Origin: a virus
Direction: 5' to 3' (one strand)
Virus record (IMG/VR): IMGVR_UViG_3300047409_000695
Location: 1-59,955 of that record
DNA length: 59,955 bases
The notes beneath the pieces are model-generated. The model saw only the letters and a program-made list of their open reading frames with translations. It searched no databases and was not told where the DNA came from. Positions 9,409-17,677 of the stretch are shown here, in pieces; position 1 is the first letter of the stretch, and every line of letters begins with the position of its first letter. Position numbers and translations under genes: made by a program.

Positions 9409-10299
9409 CTACGCCGCGGGTTTCCGATACTTGCCGGTCGTCAGCGCCGACACCGCGCCCGACAGACGCTGGCTCGGTTGCGGACGCTGCATGACACTGC
9501 CCTTGACGACGTTCGACGTTTTGAAGACCGGCGACTCGTGGCCCTGCTGCGACTGGTGCCCGCCAGGGAGTGCGGCTTCGGACAAGCCGGCGACCCGGCC
9601 TTCCTCACGCGCGTTCTTGATGGCGGTCTCCCGCTCGAGCGTCGACGCCGCGATCCGCTTCTCGGGAATCCCGAACTGCGACTCCCAGCGCTTGACCGGA
9701 TCGAGGTTTTCGGTCTTGTTCGCCGCGATGTCTTTTTTGATGCCGTCGATGAATGCGCGACGGTTGAACTTCTCGCCGGTCAGTCGCTGATGCTCTTCGG
9801 CGATGTCGTCAATGGACGCGTTCAAATCGAGCATGTAGCTCGCGACGCCGCCGACCATCAGGTTCAGGTCTTTTCGCAGGGTCTTGTCATCGAACGCCAC
9901 GGCAGCCACCTTCTTCGGCTCGGGCGCTGGCTCGACATCGCCCAGCACAGTTTTCGGATCGACGCCGTGCTCTTCGGCCAGCCGCGTCAGCTTCTGCGTC
10001 AGGCGGAACGATCGGCTCTCTTCGGCTTCGATGCGCTCTTTCAGCTTCGTCGCGTTGCCCTGTTCGTCGGCGGTTAACGTCGCGAACTCGGCGAGGTCGG
10101 CATTCAGCCGCTCGTTCGCTTCGGCGAGCTCGTCTTTCGTTTTCTTGATTTTGTCCATCTCGCGGCTGTAGTCGGCCTGCATGAGTACGGACTTTTCGAG
10201 CTTGTCCGAGAACGGGGTCAGCTTCTCGAGGACGATGGCGATATCGGCATCGGCCATTCCCAGTTCACTTTTCAGGTACTTCTGTACGTCCAGTGCCAT
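9409..10299 (-). CDS. scaffolding protein (296 aa)
   Basis: The protein is highly charged and helical. A coiled-coil runs over about residues 30-115, rich in Lys/Glu/Ala ('IKKTKDELAEANERL', 'LKERIEAEESRSF'). An acidic/Pro linker follows, then a basic, disordered C-terminal tail. This is the usual build of a capsid assembly scaffold, whose basic C-terminus contacts the coat protein. It is encoded immediately before the capsid gene with a 42-nt gap. No protease domain is visible. Confidence 0.75.
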   Translation of the reverse strand: MALDVQKYLKSELGMADADIAIVLEKLTPFSDKLEKSVLMQADYSREMDKIKKTKDELAEANERLNADLAEFATLTADEQGNATKLKERIEAEESRSFRLTQKLTRLAEEHGVDPKTVLGDVEPAPEPKKVAAVAFDDKTLRKDLNLMVGGVASYMLDLNASIDDIAEEHQRLTGEKFNRRAFIDGIKKDIAANKTENLDPVKRWESQFGIPEKRIAASTLERETAIKNAREEGRVAGLSEAALPGGHQSQQGHESPVFKTSNVVKGSVMQRPQPSQRLSGAVSALTTGKYRKPAA

Positions 10300-10351
10300 G
10301 GTCTTTCTACCTCCCCACCTTCCCGCGATGCTCTGCGGGGTCCAGTAGGAG

Positions 10352-10645
10352 TTATGGGAGTTCGTCTGCTGATGGCGTCTGTTTTGGCGCCTTCGCGGCG
10401 ATCCCGGTGATGACTTCCTGAATCAGCTTTCTGAACTTCTCTTGCTGGGGCTTGAGGAAGGGCAAGCCGGCCAGCAACTGATTGAACGACTCGCTCGCCG
10501 ACCGCACCTGACCGATCATCGCGTTCAGGTCCGGTCCACCGCCTTGCGGTGCGCCGGCCGGTGCGCCGGCTGCGGCCGGAGCGCCCCCGCCCGCGTTGGC
10601 GTCCATGCCCGTCGTCGGGCCGGCGCCTGGCACCATGGGCGGCAT
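10352..10645 (-). CDS. small Ala/Gly/Pro-rich protein (97 aa)
   Basis: Residues 1-40 are low complexity (Gly, Ala, Pro). Residues 40-85 form an amphipathic helix pair (DLNAMIGQVRSASESFNQLL...), and the tail is acidic. It lies between the tiny basic gene and the scaffold gene. The design resembles small head-assembly or portal-accessory proteins, but no family is recognised. Confidence 0.5.
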   Translation of the reverse strand: MPPMVPGAGPTTGMDANAGGGAPAAAGAPAGAPQGGGPDLNAMIGQVRSASESFNQLLAGLPFLKPQQEKFRKLIQEVITGIAAKAPKQTPSADELP

Positions 10646-10648
10646 CGA

Positions 10649-10774
10649 CTATCTCCGCGACTTGCCGCCGCGGCCTTTCATGCCTCGACCGAACGGGTTG
10701 TGCATCTGCGTCACGATGGACGCCTTCCGCCCGCCCTTTCGGCCTTTGCGGCCTTTGCTTCGTCGTCGCGCCAT
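10649..10774 (-). CDS. tiny Arg/Lys/Gly-rich basic protein (41 aa)
   Basis: The ATG at 10774 opens a 41-codon frame that ends 3 nt before the next gene. The N-terminal half reads MARRRSKGRKGRKGGRKAS, and the C-terminus is also basic (GRGMKGRGGKSRR). With about 20 Arg+Lys it must bind nucleic acid or acidic protein. The block KGRKGGRK recurs in the 19-aa gene just upstream, so the two look related. A DNA-binding virion protein is one possibility. Confidence 0.55.
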   Translation of the reverse strand: MARRRSKGRKGRKGGRKASIVTQMHNPFGRGMKGRGGKSRR

Positions 10775-10847
10775 GGAAACCTCTGTGGAGAAAATGAATG
10801 ACTGCCCGGATCCGAGCGTGGGACGACGGTCAACACCGCCGTCCCCG

Positions 10848-10881
10848 CTCGCCGCAAACCCTGTTTCGCCGAGGGGACCAA
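10848..10881. other. imperfect hairpin in intergenic gap 10775-10919
   Basis: The gap between two tiny basic genes contains an imperfect inverted repeat: CCCC, CTCG and AAAC pair with GTTT, CGAG and GGGG around a CCT loop, with bulges. It has no T-tract. It could be a weak terminator or an mRNA stability element. I see no other coding potential on either strand in this gap. Confidence 0.3.
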
Positions 10882-10919
10882 CCGCCTATCCGCGGCTGCT
10901 CGTTTTCGGCGAGCGAGGT

Positions 10920-10979
10920 CTAGCGGTGCTTCTTGCGTCCGCCCTTGCGACCCTTGCGCCGGTCTCGAATCATGTCCAT
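10920..10979 (-). CDS. tiny basic peptide (19 aa)
   Basis: The frame reads MDMIRDRRKGRKGGRKKHR. The start ATG at 10979 is preceded by a GGAGG ribosome site about 6 nt upstream, which is the main support for so short a gene. Twelve of 19 residues are Arg, Lys or His. It shares KGRKGGRK with the 41-aa gene downstream. An alternative ATG two codons in is possible. If expressed, it is likely a nucleic-acid-binding peptide. Confidence 0.45.
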   Translation of the reverse strand: MDMIRDRRKGRKGGRKKHR

Positions 10980-11060
10980 GTGGACCTCCACTTTCAGTCA
11001 CCCGAGGATCGGGCACTGCACGCCGGAAGAATGCGACAGGACGTCGCTGATTGGAAGAGG

Positions 11061-11297
11061 TTACGAGACGTTGTCGTGCAGTGGTTGCACGGATGCCGAC
11101 AAACCGGGCGGTGTTCGGCACGTCAATCGGACGCGCACCGATTCGATATCGACCCGCACGCCGCGATCGGGAGACTCGACGCCGATCAGAATCCGGTCAC
11201 GAATCCAGTAGTAGATCGTGCGTCGCGACACGCCGAAGATCTCCATGCACTCTTCGATCAACAGCGTCGTGCGTGTGGTCCGCGAGATATCGATCAT
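11061..11297 (-). CDS. helix-turn-helix DNA-binding protein, excisionase/MerR-like (78 aa)
   Basis: Residues 12-45 (LLIEECMEIFGVSRRTIYYW then IRDRILIGVE) match the winged HTH of excisionase/MerR-type proteins, in which a recognition helix with 'SRRTIYYWI' is followed by a wing. The C-terminal 30 residues are unstructured. The start overlaps the portal stop (ATGA), so it is made with the packaging genes. It could regulate late genes or bind DNA during packaging. Without an integrase in sight, an excisionase role is unlikely. Confidence 0.65.
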   Translation of the reverse strand: MIDISRTTRTTLLIEECMEIFGVSRRTIYYWIRDRILIGVESPDRGVRVDIESVRVRLTCRTPPGLSASVQPLHDNVS

Positions 11298-13303
11298 GAC
11301 GTCGTGATGGTCTGACGACTGCCGCCGTCTTTCCCTTTCAACTGCGGCGCCTTTTTATTCGTCGGCGGACGTCCTGGCCCCTGGCCGGCCGGACCGCCCT
11401 GTAGTTCTTCGGCGAGCTCTCGTGTGATGTGCTGCTCGGCGACCCAGCGCTCGAACATATTGTGCGTGCCCTCCGGCTCCGGCCCGAGGTTCGAGAGCTT
11501 GAACGACTTCCCGATCGTCCACCAATCGATCGGCAGCCCGGCTTTCCGCAACTGCAGCAGGGCCAGCCGGTTCACCATCCGATACATCTCGTGCACGCCG
11601 GATTCGGTGATGACGTACTTGAACTCGTTGAAGTACCGGCGTGCGCGCTCGATCTTGGCGTCTGGTTGCTCGCCTTCGATCGGCGGCACGAGTTGATCGG
11701 GGTTGAAGACTTCGTCGTGCATTCCTCTCGGGTCATCCGGCCCGAACTCCATGGCGTCGGTCTCGTCCTCCGATGGCCCGGCGACCTGAATGACCTTCGA
11801 GCGGCTGTAGAACTGGAAGTAGTACGCCAGGCGCCACGTCCCCAGTTGCCACAACGGCCGCTCGAGTTGACGCATGAGATCCTGCACCAACGGCCCGGCC
11901 ATCTCGATCAGCTTCTCGAGCGTGCCTTCACCCGGTACCTGTTTCGCCTTCGCAACAGCGACCAGGTCCGGCGTGCCCATCTGATTATCAAGGCGAGCCT
12001 CTTGTTGTTTGATCCACTCTGGAATAACGGCCGGCACGTCGTACAACTGATACGGCACCGGGAACTTGATCAGGTCGCCGGCGTCGAGGTTCGCACCGGC
12101 TCGAGACCCCGCCTTGCGCGGATCGAACGACTTCGCGAACCCTTCCGACGCTTTCTGGTCGTCGTAGATGTACGGCGGGTCCAGCCGAGCGGCACACGAG
12201 TCTTCGATATACCGCATCAGCGCGACGATGCCCTCTTGTAGCTTGTTCGGCGCCGCCAGCATCGATCGGCCGAGCGCTTCCCAGGCCAGGTCGTTGAACA
12301 GCGTGCGCGCGAGCGGCACCTGGCCGTGCCACCACGGCGAGCTCCCGTCGTAGATCGTGAACGTGCGCGTGAAGACCGTGTAGCGCCGGTACGGGAACAG
12401 CCGGCAGTCCTTCGCCGTCGCCGAGCGGGTCTCCGGCGTCTGCGTGCCTGGGACCATCCGTCCGGTCGGAATCGCCGACCCGAGGACCGGCACCTTGTAC
12501 GACCAGTTCGTGCCGTGCGTGCCCATCGTGACCGGCACCGGTTTCTCGTTCACGGCGTTGTCGAGCGTGTACATCTTGAAGATGTCGACGGTCGGAAACG
12601 ATCCGGTCTGCTTGCGGCCCGAATTTCCGGCGACGCGGAGCGCCGGCGACCCGCCCATCAGCCGTTGCAGCTTCCGGAGACCCTTCATCAGCCAGCCCGG
12701 GGCGTCACGATCGGCGACAAACCGGCTCGCGAAGAACGGGTATTCCCGTCGGGCCAGGTTGATCGGAACTTCTTCCTTGATGATGACGGCGTACGCCTTC
12801 TGGATATCGTGGTCGGCCGGCAACTGCAGAAACGTGACGTTGGCCGGGTTGACCGCCGTCAGTCGAATCTCCTGCTCGTCACGGTCGTAGTCTTCGTAGA
12901 GATAGCCCGTGCCGAGTGCGGCCGCGTACTGCAGGTTGGCGCGTTGCTTGTCGTGAGCGTTGGACTCGCGGTACCAGTGGCGGTCTAACTTCGTGAGGAT
13001 GTGGGCGCGGTCGTAGAGCTCTTTATTCCATCGCGCCTTGTACTCGCCGTCGTGTCGGAAATTGGCCAGCGACGCGACGATGTCCCTGAAATTTCGTTCG
13101 ACCTTGTCGTATCCAACGTTGCTGAGACCGTCGACCGGCATCGCGGCCATGTCCGGCCCGAGGCTGTCGAGCACCTTGTCCCATTCAGTTGTCGGACGCT
13201 GGGCGCCGAGCCAGGCTTCCCCCTCTGAGACGGCCTCGAGCAGCCACGGCAGCAGAATGTCGTTGGACGATCCGTAGCTTGGGATCTCGTGGGAGCCGGC
13301 CAT
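11294..13303 (-). CDS. portal protein (669 aa)
   Basis: The length, helical pattern and position fit podoviral portal proteins that form the dodecameric DNA channel at one capsid vertex. It follows the large terminase and a zinc ribbon and precedes scaffold and capsid. Typical features include an N-terminal acidic region, a mixed clip/wing domain with 'NPANVTFLQLPADHDI', a helical stem and crown around residues 380-560 ('GEGTLEKLIEMAGPLVQDL'), and a Gly/Pro/Lys-rich tail. The gene overlaps both neighbours by a few nt. Confidence 0.85.
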   Translation of the reverse strand: MAGSHEIPSYGSSNDILLPWLLEAVSEGEAWLGAQRPTTEWDKVLDSLGPDMAAMPVDGLSNVGYDKVERNFRDIVASLANFRHDGEYKARWNKELYDRAHILTKLDRHWYRESNAHDKQRANLQYAAALGTGYLYEDYDRDEQEIRLTAVNPANVTFLQLPADHDIQKAYAVIIKEEVPINLARREYPFFASRFVADRDAPGWLMKGLRKLQRLMGGSPALRVAGNSGRKQTGSFPTVDIFKMYTLDNAVNEKPVPVTMGTHGTNWSYKVPVLGSAIPTGRMVPGTQTPETRSATAKDCRLFPYRRYTVFTRTFTIYDGSSPWWHGQVPLARTLFNDLAWEALGRSMLAAPNKLQEGIVALMRYIEDSCAARLDPPYIYDDQKASEGFAKSFDPRKAGSRAGANLDAGDLIKFPVPYQLYDVPAVIPEWIKQQEARLDNQMGTPDLVAVAKAKQVPGEGTLEKLIEMAGPLVQDLMRQLERPLWQLGTWRLAYYFQFYSRSKVIQVAGPSEDETDAMEFGPDDPRGMHDEVFNPDQLVPPIEGEQPDAKIERARRYFNEFKYVITESGVHEMYRMVNRLALLQLRKAGLPIDWWTIGKSFKLSNLGPEPEGTHNMFERWVAEQHITRELAEELQGGPAGQGPGRPPTNKKAPQLKGKDGGSRQTITTS

Positions 13304-13944
13304 CAGTCGCGGAACCTGCGACCGTCAGAACCGCGCGAGTCGTCGCGATTCGATCGATCGTTCGAGTAGACCTCGACGAAGATCCCGCCTTCATAGGCCC
13401 GTGGCCGAGGCCGTTCGTAGTTCTGAGCTTGGGCTGCCTGCATGATCGCGATGCCGCGCTCGGACATCTTAACGGATTTCATCCGTCCGGTCCGCCGACC
13501 CTTCTCGTCCACTTCGGGAATCTGAAACGAGTTCCGCAAGCCGTGCGTGATCTCGGACCGACGACGCTTTTCCGCCATCTCTCGCATCTCGAGCCGACGT
13601 TCTACCTTGCGCGCGATCTCCGAGGCCTCGCGGGTGTTGACGTCCCGCTCGAACTTTCGGACTTCGGCGAACCCGCGGAGCTCCACACGCTGATAGCCCA
13701 GACGCTCGTAGTTGTCGACCGACCGGCCGCTCGTGGCGCCAGGGAACCGATACGATCCGTCCGGCGCCTTGAAGACGACGACGGCCGCGGCTGACGACCG
13801 GGACGAGATCAGCGAGTACTCCCGAATCGTTTCTGTGCCGCACTTCGGACACGGCGGCAGGACGTCCGACTGAGACATCGCCCGCATGTCGTTGAAGATG
13901 GCCTCGCACTCGGCGTTCGTGCACTTCTGCCCGTAAATCGGCAT
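13303..13944 (-). CDS. zinc-ribbon protein, FmdB-like N-terminus (213 aa)
   Basis: The start ATG at 13944 overlaps the terminase stop (TGATG). The first 40 residues are a zinc ribbon with Cys8, Cys13, Cys32 and Cys35 in the FmdB-type order (MPIYGQKC...CPKCG). A long charged helical region follows at about residues 90-150 (KVERRLEMREMAEKRRR), then an Arg/Asn/Asp-rich tail. Zinc ribbons between terminase and portal occur in some phages, but their role is unclear. It may help packaging or head assembly. Confidence 0.7.
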   Translation of the reverse strand: MPIYGQKCTNAECEAIFNDMRAMSQSDVLPPCPKCGTETIREYSLISSRSSAAAVVVFKAPDGSYRFPGATSGRSVDNYERLGYQRVELRGFAEVRKFERDVNTREASEIARKVERRLEMREMAEKRRRSEITHGLRNSFQIPEVDEKGRRTGRMKSVKMSERGIAIMQAAQAQNYERPRPRAYEGGIFVEVYSNDRSNRDDSRGSDGRRFRD

Positions 13945-16166
13945 CACTGTCTCCCGTACGGCCGACGGAGCGGCCCCAGCGTCGCTTTCCCTCGCGGCGT
14001 GCGCTCTACTTGCAGCGCCAGCGCGTTCCCCGTGTCGACCGCCTGTAGGCCGGGCGACCACGTTGCGTAGTGGCCAACGCCCTGCAGCATGTGCGCCGTG
14101 TCCTCGCGGGCTTCCGGCATGTACTGCGGCAGGTTCCGCCGATAGCTCGTGCTCCGACGTGCGTCCGGGGGGTCGAGACTGAAGATGATAAACCCCAGCG
14201 CCATCACGCGGTCGTCTTTCGTGTTGTACGCGGCGCGCGCCGACACTTCTTCGGGATCGCGCTCGAGCGTCGCGAGCTCGCCGACCAGCCAGTAAGACCC
14301 GATGTCGAGGCACTCTTCGTCGATCAGCGTCAGGAACTTGTCCATCATCATCGAACGGAACCAGACGTTCGTGAACACTCCGAATTTGTGCACCTTGCCG
14401 TCGGGAATCTGCCGCTTGTTGTCGTACTTTTTCCACGGATGGAAATTCGTCCAGCCGCGGGACTGCATCTGTGACTGGACGATCTCGCCGTTGCCCTTGC
14501 ACTCGACGGCGACTCGGCACTGCGTCCGTCGACCGACCTTCGGGTTGAACACCGAATAGAAGCACGCTAGCGCCAGGGCCATCGGCCACAACTGATCGGC
14601 CTTCACGTACGGGCTCGCGAACTCGGCGCACTGCCCGAACGGTCGATCGGCTGAGAACTTTCGCGCGACCTCGAGTACCGACCAGTCCTCGCCGATGCCG
14701 TCCGACGTGTCGACGCCGAGGCCGTACGTTTCCCCGTCTTCTGGGAACTCGTAGATGAACAGCTTGAACATCGGGTCGTAGCCGGCGTAGCCGTCGAATT
14801 TCAGTGGGATGAACTGATAGACCTCAGTCGATCGGATGACGCCGGCGACGCGGACCGTGATGATCGGCGGGGCGTCCGGGCCGATCCACCACTGATTCTG
14901 GGGCGGAATCAGCGACCGATGAATCCCGGAGCCGATGATCGCATACACCCCGAGCGGTGGTCGGACCTGCTCCCGGTAGTTCAGGATCACGTCCTGATCG
15001 ACGACCGAGACCCCGGTGTTCTGGAAGGCTTCCTGATCGTCCGCCGGCATCTCGGCCAGGAACTTGTTCAGGGTCTTCTTCCGGATCGCCATGTCGCGCT
15101 CGAGCTCGTAGAACCACATCTGCTCCCGGGGCATCTGCCAATCGCGGTCGCCTTTCGCCAAGTGTTTCAGCAACGAAGGACGCGAGAGCACGTAAGCCCT
15201 CGCACGTTCGGCATGGTGAATCGTCCGGTCGCTGGGCACCCAGTCGCGCGGAATCGGCCGGGCGCGCAGGTCGGTCGGCGTCGGGTAGATGTCGATGCCC
15301 ACAAACCACGGCAAAAACTCGCCGCGGAGCCTCGATCGTCCTCGAGGCCATTCCGTCTTGACGATCTCCCAGGAGTCCGCCCACCAGTTGTCGCGGCCGA
15401 GCGCCGTCGACTCGAGCGACACGAAGACGTCCGGCGTTTCGTGGACGGCGCGAATGAATGACGAGTCGATGTCCTCTTCCGCGTTGTCCCATGACGAGAC
15501 CTCCGACAACTGGCCGACGTTCGGCGTGGCGCCTCGAGCGACCCCATGGAACTGGTTGCCGGCCTGAATCGACAACCGGGTGTTGATGGCGCCGAACTCG
15601 ACGATCATGTTCTTCTCGAACTTGTCCTTCGCCGAGCTCGGGAGCAACCACCACGGTTGTTCCTCGAGACAGAACTTGATCATCTGGCCCATCTCGACGG
15701 TCTTCTTCGGGTCGGCGGACGCCACGATCGCGTTGGTGCGCTGCCAGAACTGGAATCGGTGCGTGACGGCCATCTGATTGACCGTCGTGATCCCTAACTG
15801 CCGGGCCTTCAACTGCTGCAGCATGATGGCCAGGGCGAGCTCTTCGTGCTCGGCCCAGATATCCATCACGATCGACTGGGCGACGTTCGGCCGAAACGGC
15901 ACCACGTTCTTTTCCCAGTCGATGATGCGGGCGTAGTTCGAGGACCAGTACCGGAAATCGAGCGCACAGATCTTCCGCTCGTTCCGGATGAACTGCACTT
16001 CCTTTTCGTCCAGCCGGCGGATCAGCCGGCCGGTCTCTTTGTCGCGCAGGTCTTCGAAGTGCGAGATCGCGTCTTCGATTTGGCTTTCGGAGTGGTACTG
16101 CAGTTGCCAACCGACCTCGCGGCTGGCTTCCTCGATCATCTGGGCCGTGACGATCGGGCTATACAT
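13944..16166 (-). CDS. terL: terminase large subunit
   Basis: This 740-aa protein has the two-domain build of large terminases. An ATPase occupies the first ~430 residues, with a variant Walker A 'KARQLGITT' (residues 120-128) and 'SADPKKTVEMGQ' after it. An RNase H-like nuclease domain starts near residue 490 with 'LGVDTSDGIGEDWS' carrying the expected acidic residues, and a late 'KDDRVMALG' supplies a further Asp. It packages DNA into proheads through the portal. It overlaps the candidate small subunit upstream by 8 nt. Confidence 0.93.
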   Translation of the reverse strand: MYSPIVTAQMIEEASREVGWQLQYHSESQIEDAISHFEDLRDKETGRLIRRLDEKEVQFIRNERKICALDFRYWSSNYARIIDWEKNVVPFRPNVAQSIVMDIWAEHEELALAIMLQQLKARQLGITTVNQMAVTHRFQFWQRTNAIVASADPKKTVEMGQMIKFCLEEQPWWLLPSSAKDKFEKNMIVEFGAINTRLSIQAGNQFHGVARGATPNVGQLSEVSSWDNAEEDIDSSFIRAVHETPDVFVSLESTALGRDNWWADSWEIVKTEWPRGRSRLRGEFLPWFVGIDIYPTPTDLRARPIPRDWVPSDRTIHHAERARAYVLSRPSLLKHLAKGDRDWQMPREQMWFYELERDMAIRKKTLNKFLAEMPADDQEAFQNTGVSVVDQDVILNYREQVRPPLGVYAIIGSGIHRSLIPPQNQWWIGPDAPPIITVRVAGVIRSTEVYQFIPLKFDGYAGYDPMFKLFIYEFPEDGETYGLGVDTSDGIGEDWSVLEVARKFSADRPFGQCAEFASPYVKADQLWPMALALACFYSVFNPKVGRRTQCRVAVECKGNGEIVQSQMQSRGWTNFHPWKKYDNKRQIPDGKVHKFGVFTNVWFRSMMMDKFLTLIDEECLDIGSYWLVGELATLERDPEEVSARAAYNTKDDRVMALGFIIFSLDPPDARRSTSYRRNLPQYMPEAREDTAHMLQGVGHYATWSPGLQAVDTGNALALQVERTPRGKATLGPLRRPYGRQ

Positions 16167-16767
16167 CAGCGTCCACGTCGACGGACCGCTCGGGCGGCGT
16201 GCGCTCGAGTAATCGACGCTGGACGCGGTCCTTTGCCGGATGCAGGTCTTCCATGTCGTCCAGAAAGCTCGGGACGGACGCGTCAGAACTAGTCACGGCT
16301 GCGGCTGCGGCTTTCGATTCGGCGTTGGCGTTCGCGTTGACGTTGATCGTCTGCCCGTGCGGCGATGGCAGGAACCCGCCGTGCTGCAAGACCTTGTGTC
16401 GATCAAGCATCGCGATCTGGGCGTGCGGTCCGCCAATCCGCGTCGCCGACTTCATCATCTGGCGAACGACCCTCGGCGCGAACGCGGCGTAGACCATCTC
16501 ACTGGTCTGACTGTTGATCAGCATCGCGGCGCTGACGGCCGCGGCCATGAGCTCGTTCGGATGCACGCCGGCGACCATGGCGACCTCATCGAACGGCACG
16601 ACGTTCTGCTCACGGTCGCTCAGCGTCTGCCAGATCTGCCAGAACGCGACGCCGACCGGATCTTGGCTTTGCGCGGAGAGATAGACGGCCTCAATGAACT
16701 TCTTCCGGCCGATGAATTTCGTGGCTTCCGACAACGGCCGCATCCCTTTGACGGTCTGCAGCGTCAT
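16159..16767 (-). CDS. candidate terminase small subunit (202 aa)
   Basis: I place the start at the ATG at 16767 (MTLQTVKGMRPL...), because an upstream extension would overlap a coiled-coil gene in another frame. Residues 5-130 are helical and include 'VPFDEVAMVAGVHPNELMAAA', compatible with a helix-turn-helix. An Ala/Asn low-complexity region (NVNANANAESKAAAAA) and an acidic tail follow. Its position directly before terL with an 8-nt overlap is the main support. Confidence 0.5.
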   Translation of the reverse strand: MTLQTVKGMRPLSEATKFIGRKKFIEAVYLSAQSQDPVGVAFWQIWQTLSDREQNVVPFDEVAMVAGVHPNELMAAAVSAAMLINSQTSEMVYAAFAPRVVRQMMKSATRIGGPHAQIAMLDRHKVLQHGGFLPSPHGQTINVNANANAESKAAAAAVTSSDASVPSFLDDMEDLHPAKDRVQRRLLERTPPERSVDVDADV

Positions 16768-16781
16768 CTTCTGCTTGCGGG

Positions 16782-17057
16782 CTACACGTTGGAGTTTTCG
16801 TTGGGTACGATCGTAGCCGGTACTTCGTTCGAGTCCGACCGCTTCCGGCGCGCGTCCTCCTGAATCCGCGTTTCCCGGGTGGCCCGGTACACGTTTTTCT
16901 CCGTCACCTTGTCCGTCGACCGCCTCGCTGAAAAAGCACGTATCGGGGAATCGTCGAGTACGACTCCGCATTTCGATAACAGGGCTCGGAGCGCGGCGTT
17001 CTCCCGTTTCAGGCTTTCGATCAGGCCGTCCTTCAGTTGACCCTTGGTCTTCCACAC
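16782..17057 (-). CDS. small coiled-coil protein (91 aa)
   Basis: The N-terminal 28 residues form a heptad-patterned helix (LKDGLIESLKRENAALRALL). A charged, disordered region rich in Arg/Asp/Glu follows. It ends 14 nt before the candidate small terminase start and follows a basic protein gene by 12 nt. A regulatory or packaging-accessory role is conceivable. No family is recognised. Confidence 0.5.
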   Translation of the reverse strand: MWKTKGQLKDGLIESLKRENAALRALLSKCGVVLDDSPIRAFSARRSTDKVTEKNVYRATRETRIQEDARRKRSDSNEVPATIVPNENSNV

Positions 17058-17069
17058 CGTCCACCTGTC

Positions 17070-17333
17070 CTATCGGCGCTTGCCGCCGCGTCGACGGGCG
17101 CGGCCACGACGCCCGCGGCCTGATTTCGGATCACGACCCGCCATCGACCGCCCGACGCGAGACAGCGCGTCCATCTGCTCGCCGTGGGCACGCGTCGCGC
17201 CCTGCATCCGGCCTTTGTCGCCGCGGATCTCTTCGGCGCGCGTGAGCGTCCGGAGATCGTCTTCGGCCCGGTACTTGTCGTGTTCTTTCGACTGGACCGG
17301 ACTCGCCAGGTTCTTGCCTTTGTCTTTTTTCAT
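17070..17333 (-). CDS. basic protein with Arg/Gly-rich C-terminus (87 aa)
   Basis: The protein starts MKKDKGKNLASPV, has a charged helical middle, and ends in a dense Arg/Gly tail (GRGRRGRARRRGGKRR). Its start overlaps the stop of the 60-aa basic gene upstream (ATGA), so both are translated together. The tail resembles a protamine- or histone-like nucleic-acid-binding end. It joins three other small basic proteins in the packaging/head cluster. Confidence 0.55.
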   Translation of the reverse strand: MKKDKGKNLASPVQSKEHDKYRAEDDLRTLTRAEEIRGDKGRMQGATRAHGEQMDALSRVGRSMAGRDPKSGRGRRGRARRRGGKRR

Positions 17334-17512
17334 CGACGGCCTCGACGGCTGCGTTTACGACCTTTTTTCCGGCCCACGCGTTCCGGCAGTTTCTTGCCCT
17401 TCGACGCTCGAGCGCGGCCGACCGCGTCTTCCATCGAAACCTCGCCGCGGTTGGCCTTCGCGAACATCAGCCGTTGCTGGGCCTTGCTCTTGTTCTGGCT
17501 GAACGGCGGCAT
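17330..17512 (-). CDS. basic protein with Lys/Arg-rich C-terminus (60 aa)
   Basis: The N-terminal part (MPPFSQNKSKAQQRLMFAK...) resembles a short motif often seen in small phage and bacterial proteins beginning 'SK.QRRLMF.a'. The C-terminus is strongly basic (ERVGRKKGRKRSRRGRR). It is the first gene after a 165-nt gap containing a perfect hairpin, so it may start the packaging transcription unit. A nucleic-acid-binding role is inferred from charge. Confidence 0.55.
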   Translation of the reverse strand: MPPFSQNKSKAQQRLMFAKANRGEVSMEDAVGRARASKGKKLPERVGRKKGRKRSRRGRR

Positions 17513-17530
17513 CGGTTCCTTCTGGCCTTG

Positions 17531-17560
17531 GCCCGGTGAACGATGGTCTGTTCACCGGGC
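17531..17560. terminator. perfect 11-bp stem-loop in the 17513-17677 gap
   Basis: GCCCGGTGAAC at 17531-17541 is the exact reverse complement of GTTCACCGGGC at 17550-17560, with an 8-nt loop. It lies between the stop of the 286-aa gene and the start of the 60-aa basic gene. No T-run follows on either strand, so it is either a rho-independent-like attenuator of weak type or a 5'-UTR structure. A possible -10 (TACAAA on the minus strand) lies just upstream. Confidence 0.45.
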
Positions 17561-17677
17561 TTCGGCTCTTTGTAATGGCGCCAGCGGGTACGTTGCCACG
17601 AACTCAGTTACGGACGATCCCGCCTTTTTCTACACATCCCGGTTTCCCGGAGTGCGCCTGCTCGTTGGGGTATAGCG

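Noticed and set aside
10711-11121. 136-aa minus-strand frame across the tiny basic genes
   Set aside because: There is no ribosome site and the composition is random. The short frames with good ribosome sites explain the region better.
11061-11297. Evidence for a temperate phage (excisionase)
   Set aside because: No integrase, attachment site or lysogeny repressor cassette was recognised. An HTH motif alone is not enough.
14824-16110. Overlapping 428-aa minus-strand frame inside the large terminase
   Set aside because: The translation is Arg/Pro/His-rich. The other frame carries the terminase motifs.
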